Source: Lachnospiraceae bacterium (GTDB taxonomy: Bacteria; Bacillota; Clostridia; Lachnospirales; Lachnospiraceae). Taken from it: 17,947 nucleotides of DNA. The stretch lies in contig JAAUZS010000104.1 in assembly GCA_014804495.1 (NCBI GenBank), forward strand, positions 9,991 to 27,937, given 5' to 3'. The position numbers and the translations under genes are program-made. Each line of letters starts with the position of its first letter. Within the stretch, counting starts at the first letter, position 1. The notes under the pieces were generated by a model. That model was not told the DNA's origin and made no database searches. It saw nothing but the letters and a program-made list of their open reading frames with translations. Of the stretch, positions 1-8,776 are shown in pieces.

Positions 1-1184
1 GTCATGTGTGAGGAAAAAGTAGAGAGATTCTGCTCAATACTCTGCTCGTCTCCGATATCCGCATAGACTTCCGTAAAAACAGACAATTCCGAACGGTCAA
101 GCGCTGGGATGTGAAGGCCCGCCTGCCCCATCAGTGTGAGCAGTCCTACTGTTTTCAGGGAAACGGTTTTGCCGCCGGTATTAGGTCCCGTAATAATCAA
201 TAAATCAAAGTCCATACCAAGTTCGATATCTATTGGTACAACTTTTTTCTTATTCAAAAGAGGGTGCCGTCCCTTGCGGATGCGTACGCGGTGCTCAGTG
301 TTAAATATGGGCATGGTACCGTTTTCATCCATGGCAAGAGAAGCCTTGGCAAAAATAAAATCCAGAGTTGTCATGAGCTTATGGTCGTTTGCAAGTGCAT
401 CAGTATGCATACCGGCCTGAACGCTCAGGTCTGCAAGGATTACTTCGATTTCCTTCTGTTCCTTTATGGCAAGCTCTTTTAACTCGTTATTCAGTGTAAC
501 GATGGCAGCAGGCTCAATGAAAAAGGTTGAGCCGGTGGAGGACTGGTCGTGAACCATACCCGAAACCTGTCCTTTATACTCCGCCTTTACCGGTATGCAG
601 TAACGGTCATTACGCATTGTTACAACGGCATCCTGAAGATAAGTGCGGCATGAACCGGTTATCATGGAAGCAAGCTGTGAATGGATTTTTTCATTGGTAA
701 GAGCCATGCTTCTGCGAATGTGCTTCAGGGTCGGACTGGCATCATCTGCGATTTCCTCTTCGGATAAAATACATCTTCTGATTTCATTTGCCAGAGGAGT
801 CAAAGGCTCCAATCCGTCAAAATATTCGCTAAGCGTATCTTCAGGAGCATCTTCTCTATCGCTTCGTCCATAGGCCTTAATTCTGTTTACATTTTCCAAT
901 AGGGCGGCGATGTTCAAAAGTTCGGGAATCGATAACGAACTTCCGACTTCAAGAGATTTGATGCACATACCCAGATCCTTATTGCCGCCAAAAGAAGTAG
1001 AACCCTTTTTGAAAATACGGCTGAGTGCGTCTGCGGTCTCAGCCTGCGCGCGGTTGATTTGTTCAAGGTCGGTCATGGGCGTAAGCTCTCTGCAGAGCTT
1101 CCTGCCGGGTTCGGAAGTCGCTTTATCGACCAATTGCTCTATAATTTTGTTATATTCTAAAACGTGTAATACTTTACTGTTCAT
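1..1184 (-). CDS. mutS2: MutS2 family protein, N-terminal half (partial at window edge)
   Basis: Translating the minus strand from the ATG at 1184-1182 gives an uninterrupted 394-residue frame that runs off the left edge. It opens [18 protein letters not shown], followed by the helical core/lever region. The Walker A motif GPNTGGKT lies at residues 333-340, where MutS2 proteins carry it, and is followed by the typical [20 protein letters not shown] stretch. Walker B, the clamp and the C-terminal Smr domain lie outside the window. No N-terminal mismatch-recognition domain is present, which separates MutS2 from MutS1. A GAGG lies about 8 nt upstream of the start. In Bacillus the homologue (also called RqcU) acts on collided ribosomes and suppresses recombination; that role is known for the family, not shown here. 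It is divergent from the HtrA-like gene, with 107 bp between them. Confidence 0.93.
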   Translation of the reverse strand, partial: [394 protein letters not shown]

Positions 1185-1228
1185 GTTGTGCCTCGCATAT
1201 GTCGTTTGTAAATATCTTACCATAATCC

Positions 1229-1257
1229 TTGTAAATTTACTACGAAAAAGATATACT
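1229..1257 (+). promoter_or_regulatory. Sigma-A-type promoter for the HtrA-like gene cluster
   Basis: TTGTAA at 1229-1234 and TATACT at 1252-1257 are separated by 17 bp. Transcription would start near 1264, about 28 nt ahead of the GTG start at 1292. The 10-bp palindrome GTAAATTTAC (1231-1240) overlaps the -35 box. It could be an operator or chance. Confidence 0.6.
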
Positions 1258-1291
1258 TAGTTGCAGGGAAGATTTAGAAAGGAGCCTGTCC

Positions 1292-2677
1292 GTGATTATG
1301 GCCGATGATAATGTAAACAAAACAGAAAAAAACGGTTCTAATGAAGAGATAAAGGAGCAGGCAGAATATACACTCTCTATGGAGACCGATTTTCTGCGCG
1401 AAAAAATTAAGCAGAAACCGGTCAACAAGAAAAAGCTGCTGCGCAGAACAATAATTACTGCATCAATGGCAGTAGTATTCGGTATTGTGGCATGTCTTAC
1501 ATTTTTGATTTTAGAGCCTGTGATCAATAATTGGCTGTATCCTGAAGAAGAGGCTGAAGAGGTGCAATTCTTGGAGGAAACCGTTACTCAGGAAGAGGAA
1601 ATGAGTCCGGAGGATATGCTGACAGAGGAAATGATTGAGGACGATACCGAGCCGGTTGAACTTGAAGATGCACAGATTGAGGAGCTGCTTGCCCAAGTAA
1701 CATTCGGGCTGGATGAATACCAGTCGGTATATGAAGAACTTGCCAAGCTGGCAAAGGATGTTGAACGTTCACTTGTGACGGTCACAGGAGTTACTTCGGA
1801 TGTGGACTGGTTTAACAACCCGTATGAAAATGAGGCTGAGGCTTCAGGAGTCATTGTGGCAGACAATGGACGGGCTATGCTGATATTAGTAAGCATGAAT
1901 AATATTAAGGGTGCAGATAGAATTCTTGTGACCTTCTGTAATAATACGCGGGCGGAAGCCGATTTAGTTCAAAAGGATGCATCTACAGGACTTGCCGTTT
2001 TATCCGTTTCATTATCACGTATTGATAAAAGAACTAGTGATACTATTACTATTGCAAGTCTGGGAAGCTCTAGCGCCGGTAATTTGGCAGGAACCCCTGT
2101 TATAGCGCTGGGAAGCCCGACAGGAACGAGCGGTTCTGTGAGTTATGGAATAGTGACGTCAGCGGGAAACGTTATTGATCAGGTGGATTCCGCATATAAG
2201 CTGATATCTACAGATATATACGGGAGCCTCAACGCAACAGGTGTACTAATCAACCTGAAAGGTAAGGTTATAGGTATTATTGATAACTCCTATAATAGTA
2301 AGGACAGAGAAAATCTTATTTCTGCTTATGGGATATCAGAATTAAAAAATACTATAACAAAAATGTCAAATAACCAGGCACGCGCTTACCTTGGGATTCA
2401 TGGAACCGATGTTCCGCAGAAAGCAAATCTGGAATCAGGAATGCCGCTTGGCGCTTATGTTAAAGAGATAGAAATGGATTCGCCTGCCATGGTAGCTGGA
2501 ATCCAGAGTGGGGACGTTATTACCGGAATAGGAGATATTGAAATTACAAATTATAACGGGCTGTTAAATGCGCTCTATAATACAGCGCCGGACGATGTTA
2601 TTACGATTATCCTGAGCCGTCAGGGAATTGACGGCTTTCAGGAAATGAGGGTGGAAGTTACGTTGGGGGAGATGTAG
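1292..2677 (+). CDS. Membrane-anchored HtrA-like protein with PDZ domain, apparently proteolytically inactive
   Basis: 461 residues. The order is a charged cytoplasmic N-terminus (1-52), one membrane segment (about 53-75), a very acidic linker (about 84-135), a trypsin-like HtrA fold (about 150-355) and a C-terminal PDZ domain (about 365-460). This is the type II anchored layout of Gram-positive HtrA (S1C) proteases of the cell surface. All three catalytic positions look replaced. The stretch matching TNNHVI reads SMNNI (about 201-205) without His. The Asp of TDLAVL is Gly in STGLAVL (G233). The Ser of GNSGGPL is Ala in LNATGVL (A315). It is therefore more likely a PDZ scaffold, chaperone or substrate-binding pseudoprotease than an active protease. 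GTG at 1292 is preferred because AAAGGAG (1278-1284) sits 7 nt upstream; ATG 1298 is the alternative. It is the first gene of a co-directional run with yhaM. Confidence 0.87.
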   Translation: MIMADDNVNKTEKNGSNEEIKEQAEYTLSMETDFLREKIKQKPVNKKKLLRRTIITASMAVVFGIVACLTFLILEPVINNWLYPEEEAEEVQFLEETVTQEEEMSPEDMLTEEMIEDDTEPVELEDAQIEELLAQVTFGLDEYQSVYEELAKLAKDVERSLVTVTGVTSDVDWFNNPYENEAEASGVIVADNGRAMLILVSMNNIKGADRILVTFCNNTRAEADLVQKDASTGLAVLSVSLSRIDKRTSDTITIASLGSSSAGNLAGTPVIALGSPTGTSGSVSYGIVTSAGNVIDQVDSAYKLISTDIYGSLNATGVLINLKGKVIGIIDNSYNSKDRENLISAYGISELKNTITKMSNNQARAYLGIHGTDVPQKANLESGMPLGAYVKEIEMDSPAMVAGIQSGDVITGIGDIEITNYNGLLNALYNTAPDDVITIILSRQGIDGFQEMRVEVTLGEM

Positions 2678-2742
2678 GAGTTTGATATATTAAACCAGAG
2701 AAAGGAAAGTGCAGGCATTTTGTCTGTAAAATGGTGCAGAGT

Positions 2743-3687
2743 ATGAAGTATATTAAGGATTATAAAGAAGGGGACAGAATGTCCGATGTCTATATGTGTA
2801 AGCATAAACAGTCTGCGGTCACGAAGAATGGGAAACCGTATGATAACGTGATTTTGCAGGATAAGACCGGAACGATAGATGCAAAAATTTGGGATCCGAA
2901 CAATGCGGGAATTGAGGAGTTCGATGTCCTGAATTATATTGAAGTCCATGGAGATGTAATAAGCTTTCAGGGAGCTTTGCAGGTCAATGTGAAAAGAGTA
3001 AGATGCTGTAAAGAGGGGGAGTATGACCCGGCACAGTACCTTCCGGTCAGCAGTAAAAACATAGATGCTATGATGAAGGAACTGCTTGAATATATTGAAA
3101 GCATTCAGAACACATATTTGAAAGAGCTGTTAAAAGAATTTTTTGTAAAAGATGAACAATTTGTCAAAGCGTTCCGCAATTCGTCGGCAGCGAAGACGAT
3201 ACACCACAGTTTCATGGGCGGACTGCTTGAGCATACACTAAGTGTAACTAAGCTGTGCGATTACTACTGCAGTCAGTATCCGCTTTTGAAAAGGGATTTG
3301 CTTATCAGTGCGGCAATCTGCCACGATATCGGAAAGACCAGAGAGCTTTCTCTTTTCCCGGAAAATGATTATACGGATGACGGACAATTTCTGGGGCATA
3401 TCGTAATCGGAACCGAAATGGTGGGAGAAAAAATCAGAAAAATTTCAGGGTTCCCTAAAATTCTGGAGAATGAATTGAAGCACTGTATTCTGGCGCATCA
3501 TGGGGAATATGAATTCGGCTCTCCGAAAAAGCCTGCAATTATGGAGGCGCTGGCGTTGAACTTCGCAGATAACACGGATGCGAAGCTTCAGACTTTTACA
3601 GAATTGATGAATAATGCGACGGACACAGGGTGGCTGGGATTTAACAGGCTGTTTGATTCCAATATCAAGGGAACCATGATGGAGTAG
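2743..3687 (+). CDS. yhaM: 3'-5' exoribonuclease YhaM (OB-fold plus HD domain)
   Basis: This is a cytoplasmic 3'-5' exonuclease of the YhaM/CBF1 family that degrades RNA and single-stranded DNA. The N-terminal OB-fold is visible in NGKPYDNVILQDKTGTIDAKIWD. The C-terminal HD phosphohydrolase domain carries the metal ligands in order. Numbered from ATG 2731 they are EH at 167-168, HD at 198-199 (ICHDIGKTRE), H223, HH at 256-257 (LAHHGEYEFGSPKKP) and D280 (NFADNTDAK). The length (314 residues) matches the Bacillus protein (about 314). ATG 2743 (MKYIKDYKEGD) fits the family N-terminus best. ATG 2731 adds four residues, and neither start has a good Shine-Dalgarno sequence, so the start is uncertain. 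It lies 65 bp after the HtrA-like gene and 19 bp before the next gene, probably in one transcript. Confidence 0.93.
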   Translation: MKYIKDYKEGDRMSDVYMCKHKQSAVTKNGKPYDNVILQDKTGTIDAKIWDPNNAGIEEFDVLNYIEVHGDVISFQGALQVNVKRVRCCKEGEYDPAQYLPVSSKNIDAMMKELLEYIESIQNTYLKELLKEFFVKDEQFVKAFRNSSAAKTIHHSFMGGLLEHTLSVTKLCDYYCSQYPLLKRDLLISAAICHDIGKTRELSLFPENDYTDDGQFLGHIVIGTEMVGEKIRKISGFPKILENELKHCILAHHGEYEFGSPKKPAIMEALALNFADNTDAKLQTFTELMNNATDTGWLGFNRLFDSNIKGTMME

Positions 3688-3706
3688 ACAAATAAAGGAA
3701 AAAAGT

Positions 3707-4843
3707 ATGAAAAACACATATAGAAAGATATTTGCGTATATATTATCAACTGCAATACTGCTTTCACTTATTATGGCATTGCCAACTGCCAAAATCAATG
3801 TTCAGGCGGCGGATAATGATAAAAAGGCTTGCTGGATTTCTTATTATGATATCGAAGAGTACTTACAGGATAAAAGTGAGGCGGCTTTTAGGAAAAAGGT
3901 TTCGGATATGTACGATAATGTTGCCAAATATGGTATGAATACCGTAATCGTGCATGTTCGTGCAATGGGTGATGCTTTGTATCCATCTGATTACTATCCG
4001 TGGTCAACATACATAAGTACAGACAGAAGCAATCCCGGTTATGACCCGTTAAAAATTATGATTGAAATTGCGCACAGCAAGAATCTGAAGTTTGAGGCAT
4101 GGATAAATCCTTATCGGCTTTCTCGTGATACTGAGACTACTGTCAGTTTCATGGCAACGCCATATTATCAGATGTTTCTTCCGTATACGATAGAATATAA
4201 AGGCTCGAGCGGACAAATTTGTCTGGCGCTTGATCCTGCAAGGCAGGAAACCAGAGACTTAATCGCAAATGGCGTTAAGGAAATAGTAAGCAATTATGAC
4301 GTGGACGGAATTCATTTCGACGATTATTTTTATGTTTCAGGTATGGCTAATCAATTGAGTATTGCATCAAAAAAGGCGAACGTTAATTTGATGGTTTCAC
4401 AGGTGTACGAGACGATTAAATCCGTAAATCCCAATTGTACATTTGGAATCAGCCCGGCAGGAAATCTCGATAATGCACGCGCGCAAGGTGCGGATATTGA
4501 CACATGGCTTTCCTCTCCGGGATATATTGACTATATTATGCCGCAGATTTACTGGACTGACATCTATGTGACAGACGGCGCAGTGAAAAACATGTTTACG
4601 GATAGATGCAGTGAATGGATTAAACTAAACAAACGGGATATTCCCATCTATGTGGGAATTGCTCTTTACAGGGTTGGAACATCATCCAAAACCGACTTGG
4701 GCTGGGCCTCAAGTAATGCCAATCTGGCATACCAGTATGCGGTTGCAAGGCAGCTGGGTTATGACGGATACGCCCTGTTCCGTTACCAGTGGTTGGAAAA
4801 AGATATTGCGGTCGAGGAATTGAATAATCTGAAAGTTTATTAA
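3707..4843 (+). CDS. Secreted GHL10/YngK-type glycosyl-hydrolase-like protein
   Basis: 378 residues. An N-terminal signal peptide has basic MKNTYRK, a hydrophobic core (about 9-26) and a likely cleavage site after VQA (near 34). The mature part is a TIM-barrel-like domain of the GHL10 family (formerly DUF187). Visible family features are ACWISYYDIE (41-50), MNTVIVHVRAMGDALYPS (77-94), FEAWINPYRLS (129-139), the acidic pair in VDGIHFDDYF (D205-D206) and a late IMPQIYW. The family is thought to act on cell-surface or peptidoglycan-related glycans; the substrate is not established here. At 378 residues it is shorter than Bacillus YngK (about 510) and is essentially signal plus catalytic domain. 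AAAGGA (3694-3699) lies 7 nt before the ATG. It follows yhaM by 19 bp, so co-transcription is likely. Confidence 0.85.
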   Translation: MKNTYRKIFAYILSTAILLSLIMALPTAKINVQAADNDKKACWISYYDIEEYLQDKSEAAFRKKVSDMYDNVAKYGMNTVIVHVRAMGDALYPSDYYPWSTYISTDRSNPGYDPLKIMIEIAHSKNLKFEAWINPYRLSRDTETTVSFMATPYYQMFLPYTIEYKGSSGQICLALDPARQETRDLIANGVKEIVSNYDVDGIHFDDYFYVSGMANQLSIASKKANVNLMVSQVYETIKSVNPNCTFGISPAGNLDNARAQGADIDTWLSSPGYIDYIMPQIYWTDIYVTDGAVKNMFTDRCSEWIKLNKRDIPIYVGIALYRVGTSSKTDLGWASSNANLAYQYAVARQLGYDGYALFRYQWLEKDIAVEELNNLKVY

Positions 4844-4951
4844 TTGCAGTAAAGAAAATGAATAGAGTAAATGATTTATGGCAATGAATTGTGCTGCTAA
4901 TCTTGTATCAAATAGAAGGACTGATTCATGTAAGAGATTGAAGGATTGGAT

Positions 4952-6520
4952 ATGGAATTTCAGAAGAATGATATTGTGACAGTTGAAATTGAAGATATAG
5001 GAAATGACGGTGAGGGAATCGGCAGGATAGACGGTTATGCCCTATTTGTCAAAGACGCTGTCATCGGGGATATCGTGGAAGCAAGAATTACAAAAGTAAA
5101 AAAGAATTACGGATACGCGCGACTGGAGAAGGTGATAACACCTTCTTCTTTTCGTGTGGAGCCGCGCTGCGCTTTCCATAGACAATGCGGCGGATGCCAG
5201 ATTCAGGCGATGGCATATGAAAGACAGCTTGAGTTTAAGCAGGACAAGATTAGGAATAACCTGATTCGCATAGGCGGTTTTGTGCCGGAGCATGTGGATG
5301 CGGTTATGGAGCAGATCATAGGAATGGAGAATCCGTGGCATTACCGGAACAAAGCGCAGTTTCCGGTGGGGTACGATAAAAGCAATAATCTGATTACGGG
5401 CTTTTATGCTGGACGTACACATGACATAATTCATAATACCGATTGTGCACTTGGCGCGCACGAGAACAAACAGATTTTGGAAACAGTGTTGTCATATATG
5501 AGGGAAAATAGTATTCCGGCATATCGTGAGACGTCGGGCGAAGGTTTGGTTCGTCATATTTTAATTCGTACTGGTTTTGCGTCAGGAGAAATCATGGTGT
5601 GTCTGGTTATCAATGGGAAAAAACTCCCTGCGCAGGAGGAACTGGTTAGAAAACTGACTGAGATAAGCTTTAGCGGAAGCGCGATGGGGATAGATTTTGG
5701 TGAAAGACCGACGGGTATAGACTCTGACGGAAGGCGTATTGTCAGCATTTCTGTTAATATCAACACTGAGAGAAATAATGTTATCATGGGAAAAGAAACA
5801 AGGACATTGTGGGGAAAGGATTATATAGAAGACAGTATCAGGATTTTGGAATCAGTAGACAGTAGCACAAATGTGACAGGAGAAGTAAAGTTTAGAATTT
5901 CCCCACTTTCTTTTTATCAGGTCAATCCGGGTCAGACGGAGAGGTTGTACAGCCTTGCGTTGGAGTATGCAGGTTTGACGGGAAATGAAACGGTGTGGGA
6001 TTTGTATTGCGGAATAGGTACAATCTCTCTTTTCCTTGCTAAGAGTGCTAAACAGGTTTATGGTGTGGAAATCGTTCCGCAGGCAATAGAAGACGCAAAA
6101 GAGAATGCCCGCGTAAACGGAATCACCAATGCGGAATTTTATGTCGGGAAGGCAGAGGAAGTTTTACCTGATAAATATAAAAAAGAAGGTCTATATGCAG
6201 ATGTAATCGTAGTGGACCCACCCAGAAAAGGCTGCGATGACAAGTGTTTAGAAACCATACTGGCAATGCAGCCTGCGAGGATTGTGTATGTCAGCTGCGA
6301 TTCTGCTACACTGGCGAGAGATTTGAAAGTGTTGGCGGATGGCGGGTATGAAGTGAAGAGAGTGAGAGGAGTGGACCAGTTTGGGGGGACGGTGCATGTG
6401 GAATGTGTGTGTCAGCTTGTAAGAAAGGGCATAGATAGCAGTATAGCAGGTAATGCAGAAAAAAGAAGAATAAATTATCGTGAGGAAGAAATACCTGATT
6501 GTGGGTGTATTTATGGGTAG
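4952..6520 (+). CDS. rlmD: 23S rRNA (uracil-5-)-methyltransferase, RlmD/RlmCD type
   Basis: This SAM-dependent enzyme makes 5-methyluridine in 23S rRNA (U1939 and/or U747; Gram-positive members often do both). From ATG 4952 the protein has 522 residues. An N-terminal TRAM domain spans about 1-60. The [4Fe-4S] cysteines are C73, C79, C82 (RCAFHRQCGGC) and C165 (NTDCALG). SAM motif I is DLYCGIGTISL (350-360). VDPPRKGCD is at 421-429 and VYVSCDSATLARDL at 446-459, with the probable nucleophile C449. The start is decided by the ribosome binding site: GAAGGA (4940-4945) is 6 nt from ATG 4952 but directly abuts the in-frame TTG at 4946. After the usual HVECVCQLVRK end there is an extra tail of about 30 residues ending in CGCIYG. 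A 108-bp gap separates it from the glycosidase-like gene, with no terminator seen. Confidence 0.92.
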   Translation: MEFQKNDIVTVEIEDIGNDGEGIGRIDGYALFVKDAVIGDIVEARITKVKKNYGYARLEKVITPSSFRVEPRCAFHRQCGGCQIQAMAYERQLEFKQDKIRNNLIRIGGFVPEHVDAVMEQIIGMENPWHYRNKAQFPVGYDKSNNLITGFYAGRTHDIIHNTDCALGAHENKQILETVLSYMRENSIPAYRETSGEGLVRHILIRTGFASGEIMVCLVINGKKLPAQEELVRKLTEISFSGSAMGIDFGERPTGIDSDGRRIVSISVNINTERNNVIMGKETRTLWGKDYIEDSIRILESVDSSTNVTGEVKFRISPLSFYQVNPGQTERLYSLALEYAGLTGNETVWDLYCGIGTISLFLAKSAKQVYGVEIVPQAIEDAKENARVNGITNAEFYVGKAEEVLPDKYKKEGLYADVIVVDPPRKGCDDKCLETILAMQPARIVYVSCDSATLARDLKVLADGGYEVKRVRGVDQFGGTVHVECVCQLVRKGIDSSIAGNAEKRRINYREEEIPDCGCIYG

Positions 6521-6552
6521 AAAATGAAAGTATTATTATAAATATTCACATG

Positions 6553-6581
6553 TTGACATATTTGTTTGCATTTTTTATAAT
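6553..6581 (+). promoter_or_regulatory. Consensus sigma-A promoter of the hydrogenase-chemoreceptor gene
   Basis: A perfect TTGACA at 6553-6558 and a perfect TATAAT at 6576-6581 are spaced by 17 bp. The start would be near 6588, leaving an untranslated leader of about 80 nt. The inverted repeat TTGCAT (6566-6571) / ATGCAA (6588-6593) is centred on the -10 box and could be a regulator site. Such a strong core promoter with a symmetric element over it suggests repression control (inference). Confidence 0.8.
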
Positions 6582-6670
6582 AAAATTATGCAATTTGTAC
6601 AAAAAATTACTACACAAGAAACTTTATCATGTAATGAAAGGATAGTGTATCAATTCACTAAGTTAAAATT

Positions 6671-8605
6671 ATGAGTATTATTAATGTAGACGTTGATAAA
6701 TGCGTAGGATGCAATGCCTGTGTGCGTGCATGCCCTGTAGGGGATGCAAATGTAGCCCGGATGGACGAAAACGGCAAATTAAAAATCACAATAGATGACG
6801 AAAAATGCATCAAGTGCGGTGCATGCATCAGAGCCTGTTCGCATGGAGCAAGGTCATATGTTGATGATACCATGCGATTTCTTGAGGATTTGAAAAAGGG
6901 GCAGGAAATTGCGCTGATAGCAGCGCCTTCCATCAAGATTGCATTCGACGGAAGCTGGCGTCATGCTCTTCAGTGGCTGCAGGACCATGGTGCCAAAAAG
7001 GTATATGATGTAAGCTTCGGAGCAGATATCTGCACTTGGGCACATTTGCGATATCTGGAGAAAAATCCCGGGAAAAAGCTGATTTCACAACCTTGCGCGG
7101 CAGTCGTAAATTATGTGCAACGACATAAACCTGAGCTTTTTTCCAATCTCTCCCCAGTCCACAGTCCAATGTTGTGCCTTGCTGTATATATGAAGAAGGT
7201 CTTGGGGTATAAAGGAAAAATTGCGGCAATTTCACCTTGTATTGCAAAGATTGAGGAGTTTCGTGAAACAGGGCTTGTGGATTATAATGTCACAATGGAA
7301 CATTTGCGGTGCTACTTTGAGGAAAATGGTGTCAAGCTCCCGGAGGTTAAAGTATTTAGCGAATTTGAATTTGATGGCAGACAGGGTCTGGAAGGCGCTA
7401 TTTATCCTAAGCCCGGTGGTCTTATGGTCAATATGCTGACACATGCGCCTAATTTGAATATTATTACCTCGGAAGGCACGGAATCACTTTATCATGATAT
7501 GGAAACATACAGCACACTGCAAGAATCAGAAAAGCCGGATCTCTTTGATGTGCTCAACTGCGGTGACGGATGTAACGGCGGTCCTGCGACAGGCGTACAT
7601 TATCAGCGTTTTGCCATGAACAACATTATGCACAGCGTGGAACAGCATGCCAGAAAGGTGCGTAAGACAAAAAATAAAAAAAAAGGAGTAGACCAACAGT
7701 TTGCCGAATTTGATAAGATATTAAATCTCAATGATTACATACGCACATACAAACAATACGATATCAATAAATCCGGAGTATCCGAACGTGAAATCGAAAA
7801 TGCCTTTGTTCAGATGGGCAAACACACTGATGCGGAAAAACAATTTGATTGTCATTCCTGCGGCTATCGGTCATGCCGTGATATGGCAATAGCAGTGGCA
7901 CGCGGATTGAATACGCCGGAAAACTGTCATGAATTCATGATGAAATCCATACAGGAAGAGCGTCATAGAGTGAATCAGGTTAATGAGAAGGTTCTGGCAA
8001 TGAACGACGAACTGATGCGTGTATTTAAAGAACTCTATGAGAATATTGAAGTGGTAAAGGAAGAAGCTGCACAGATACAGGAAGAGAGCAGCAAGAGTTC
8101 ACAGGAAATGTCAGGTGTATCAAAACGTATAGAAGATCTGAACCAAATGAACCGGAATATCACGCAGGCAATGGAAGAAATTAACCAAAGTATTGCTAAA
8201 TACAATGAAATGACACAGAATGTAGAAAAAATCGCCGGGAAAATTAACCTGCTCTCCTTAAATGCTGCCATTGAAGCCGCAAGAGCCGGAGAAGCCGGAC
8301 GTGGATTTGCGGTTGTGGCCTCCAATATCCGGGAACTCTCCGACAACTCCAAATCATCTGTCGGTAATGCTAAGGAAAGTGACGAAGAAATCAAAAACGC
8401 GATTGAGAATGTTAATCAGGTAATTCTGAATTTTGATGATACTGTAAAAAAACTGATCCCTGTGACGAATGGTGCGATCGAAGGTGTGCAGACAACTTCC
8501 AGCAACAGCCAGCGTATCAGAAAATCCATGGAGGACTTGGAACAGCTTGCTAAAAACGTGGAAGATATGATTATCGAAACCAATAAGATACTGCAGGTCG
8601 AGTAG
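6671..8605 (+). CDS. Soluble [FeFe]-hydrogenase-like sensor fused to a methyl-accepting chemotaxis domain
   Basis: 644 residues with no signal peptide or membrane segment. The order is: (a) a two-cluster ferredoxin domain, C11/C14/C17/C21 and C46/C49/C52/C56; (b) a [FeFe]-hydrogenase large-subunit domain (about 78-330) with L1 SQPCAAVV (C142), L2 SPCIAKIEE (C190) and L3 [10 protein letters not shown] (C297, C301); (c) a four-cysteine Fe-S domain, C394/C397/C402/C419 (CHSCGYRSC then ENC); (d) a coiled-coil chemoreceptor domain (about 430-644) whose tip is [20 protein letters not shown]. All four H-cluster cysteine ligands are kept. The first Cys of TSCCP, used in proton transfer by catalytic enzymes, is Pro, as expected for sensory rather than high-turnover enzymes. 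It probably senses H2 or redox state and signals to CheW/CheA (inference). The ATG is forced by a TAA at 6659-6661. The nearest good Shine-Dalgarno sequence (AAAGGA, 6637-6642) is 28 nt away. It has its own promoter and terminator. Confidence 0.9.
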   Translation: MSIINVDVDKCVGCNACVRACPVGDANVARMDENGKLKITIDDEKCIKCGACIRACSHGARSYVDDTMRFLEDLKKGQEIALIAAPSIKIAFDGSWRHALQWLQDHGAKKVYDVSFGADICTWAHLRYLEKNPGKKLISQPCAAVVNYVQRHKPELFSNLSPVHSPMLCLAVYMKKVLGYKGKIAAISPCIAKIEEFRETGLVDYNVTMEHLRCYFEENGVKLPEVKVFSEFEFDGRQGLEGAIYPKPGGLMVNMLTHAPNLNIITSEGTESLYHDMETYSTLQESEKPDLFDVLNCGDGCNGGPATGVHYQRFAMNNIMHSVEQHARKVRKTKNKKKGVDQQFAEFDKILNLNDYIRTYKQYDINKSGVSEREIENAFVQMGKHTDAEKQFDCHSCGYRSCRDMAIAVARGLNTPENCHEFMMKSIQEERHRVNQVNEKVLAMNDELMRVFKELYENIEVVKEEAAQIQEESSKSSQEMSGVSKRIEDLNQMNRNITQAMEEINQSIAKYNEMTQNVEKIAGKINLLSLNAAIEAARAGEAGRGFAVVASNIRELSDNSKSSVGNAKESDEEIKNAIENVNQVILNFDDTVKKLIPVTNGAIEGVQTTSSNSQRIRKSMEDLEQLAKNVEDMIIETNKILQVE

Positions 8606-8631
8606 ATGCTGACCATTAAATGACCAGTTGC

Positions 8632-8681
8632 AGAGCCGATGAACTTGGGTGCTAAGCTCACAGATCATTGGCTCTATTTTT
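8632..8681 (+). terminator. Rho-independent terminator after the hydrogenase-chemoreceptor gene
   Basis: The arm AGAGCCGATGA (8632-8642) pairs with TCATTGGCTCT (8665-8675): 11 bp with one G-U. It is followed by ATTTTT to 8681. It begins 26 nt after the stop codon at 8605. Confidence 0.85.
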
Positions 8682-8776
8682 CCAATTATTTTTGAATCAT
8701 GCAATATGGCATATACTTGTGCAAAAAATTTCTATAAATTAAAGTGTAATTTTATCCTGTTTTTTTGTCTTAAACA

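Noticed and set aside
136..1260. Several plus-strand open frames of 72-116 codons
   Set aside because: They are antisense to the MutS2 gene, whose Walker A and core motifs are unmistakable on the minus strand.
1588..1896. A serine-rich minus-strand frame
   Set aside because: The serine richness is the complement of the Glu/Asp-rich linker of the HtrA-like gene.
5042..5461. A 139-codon minus-strand frame
   Set aside because: It is a shadow of the rRNA methyltransferase gene, covering its TRAM and Fe-S region, with no supporting features.
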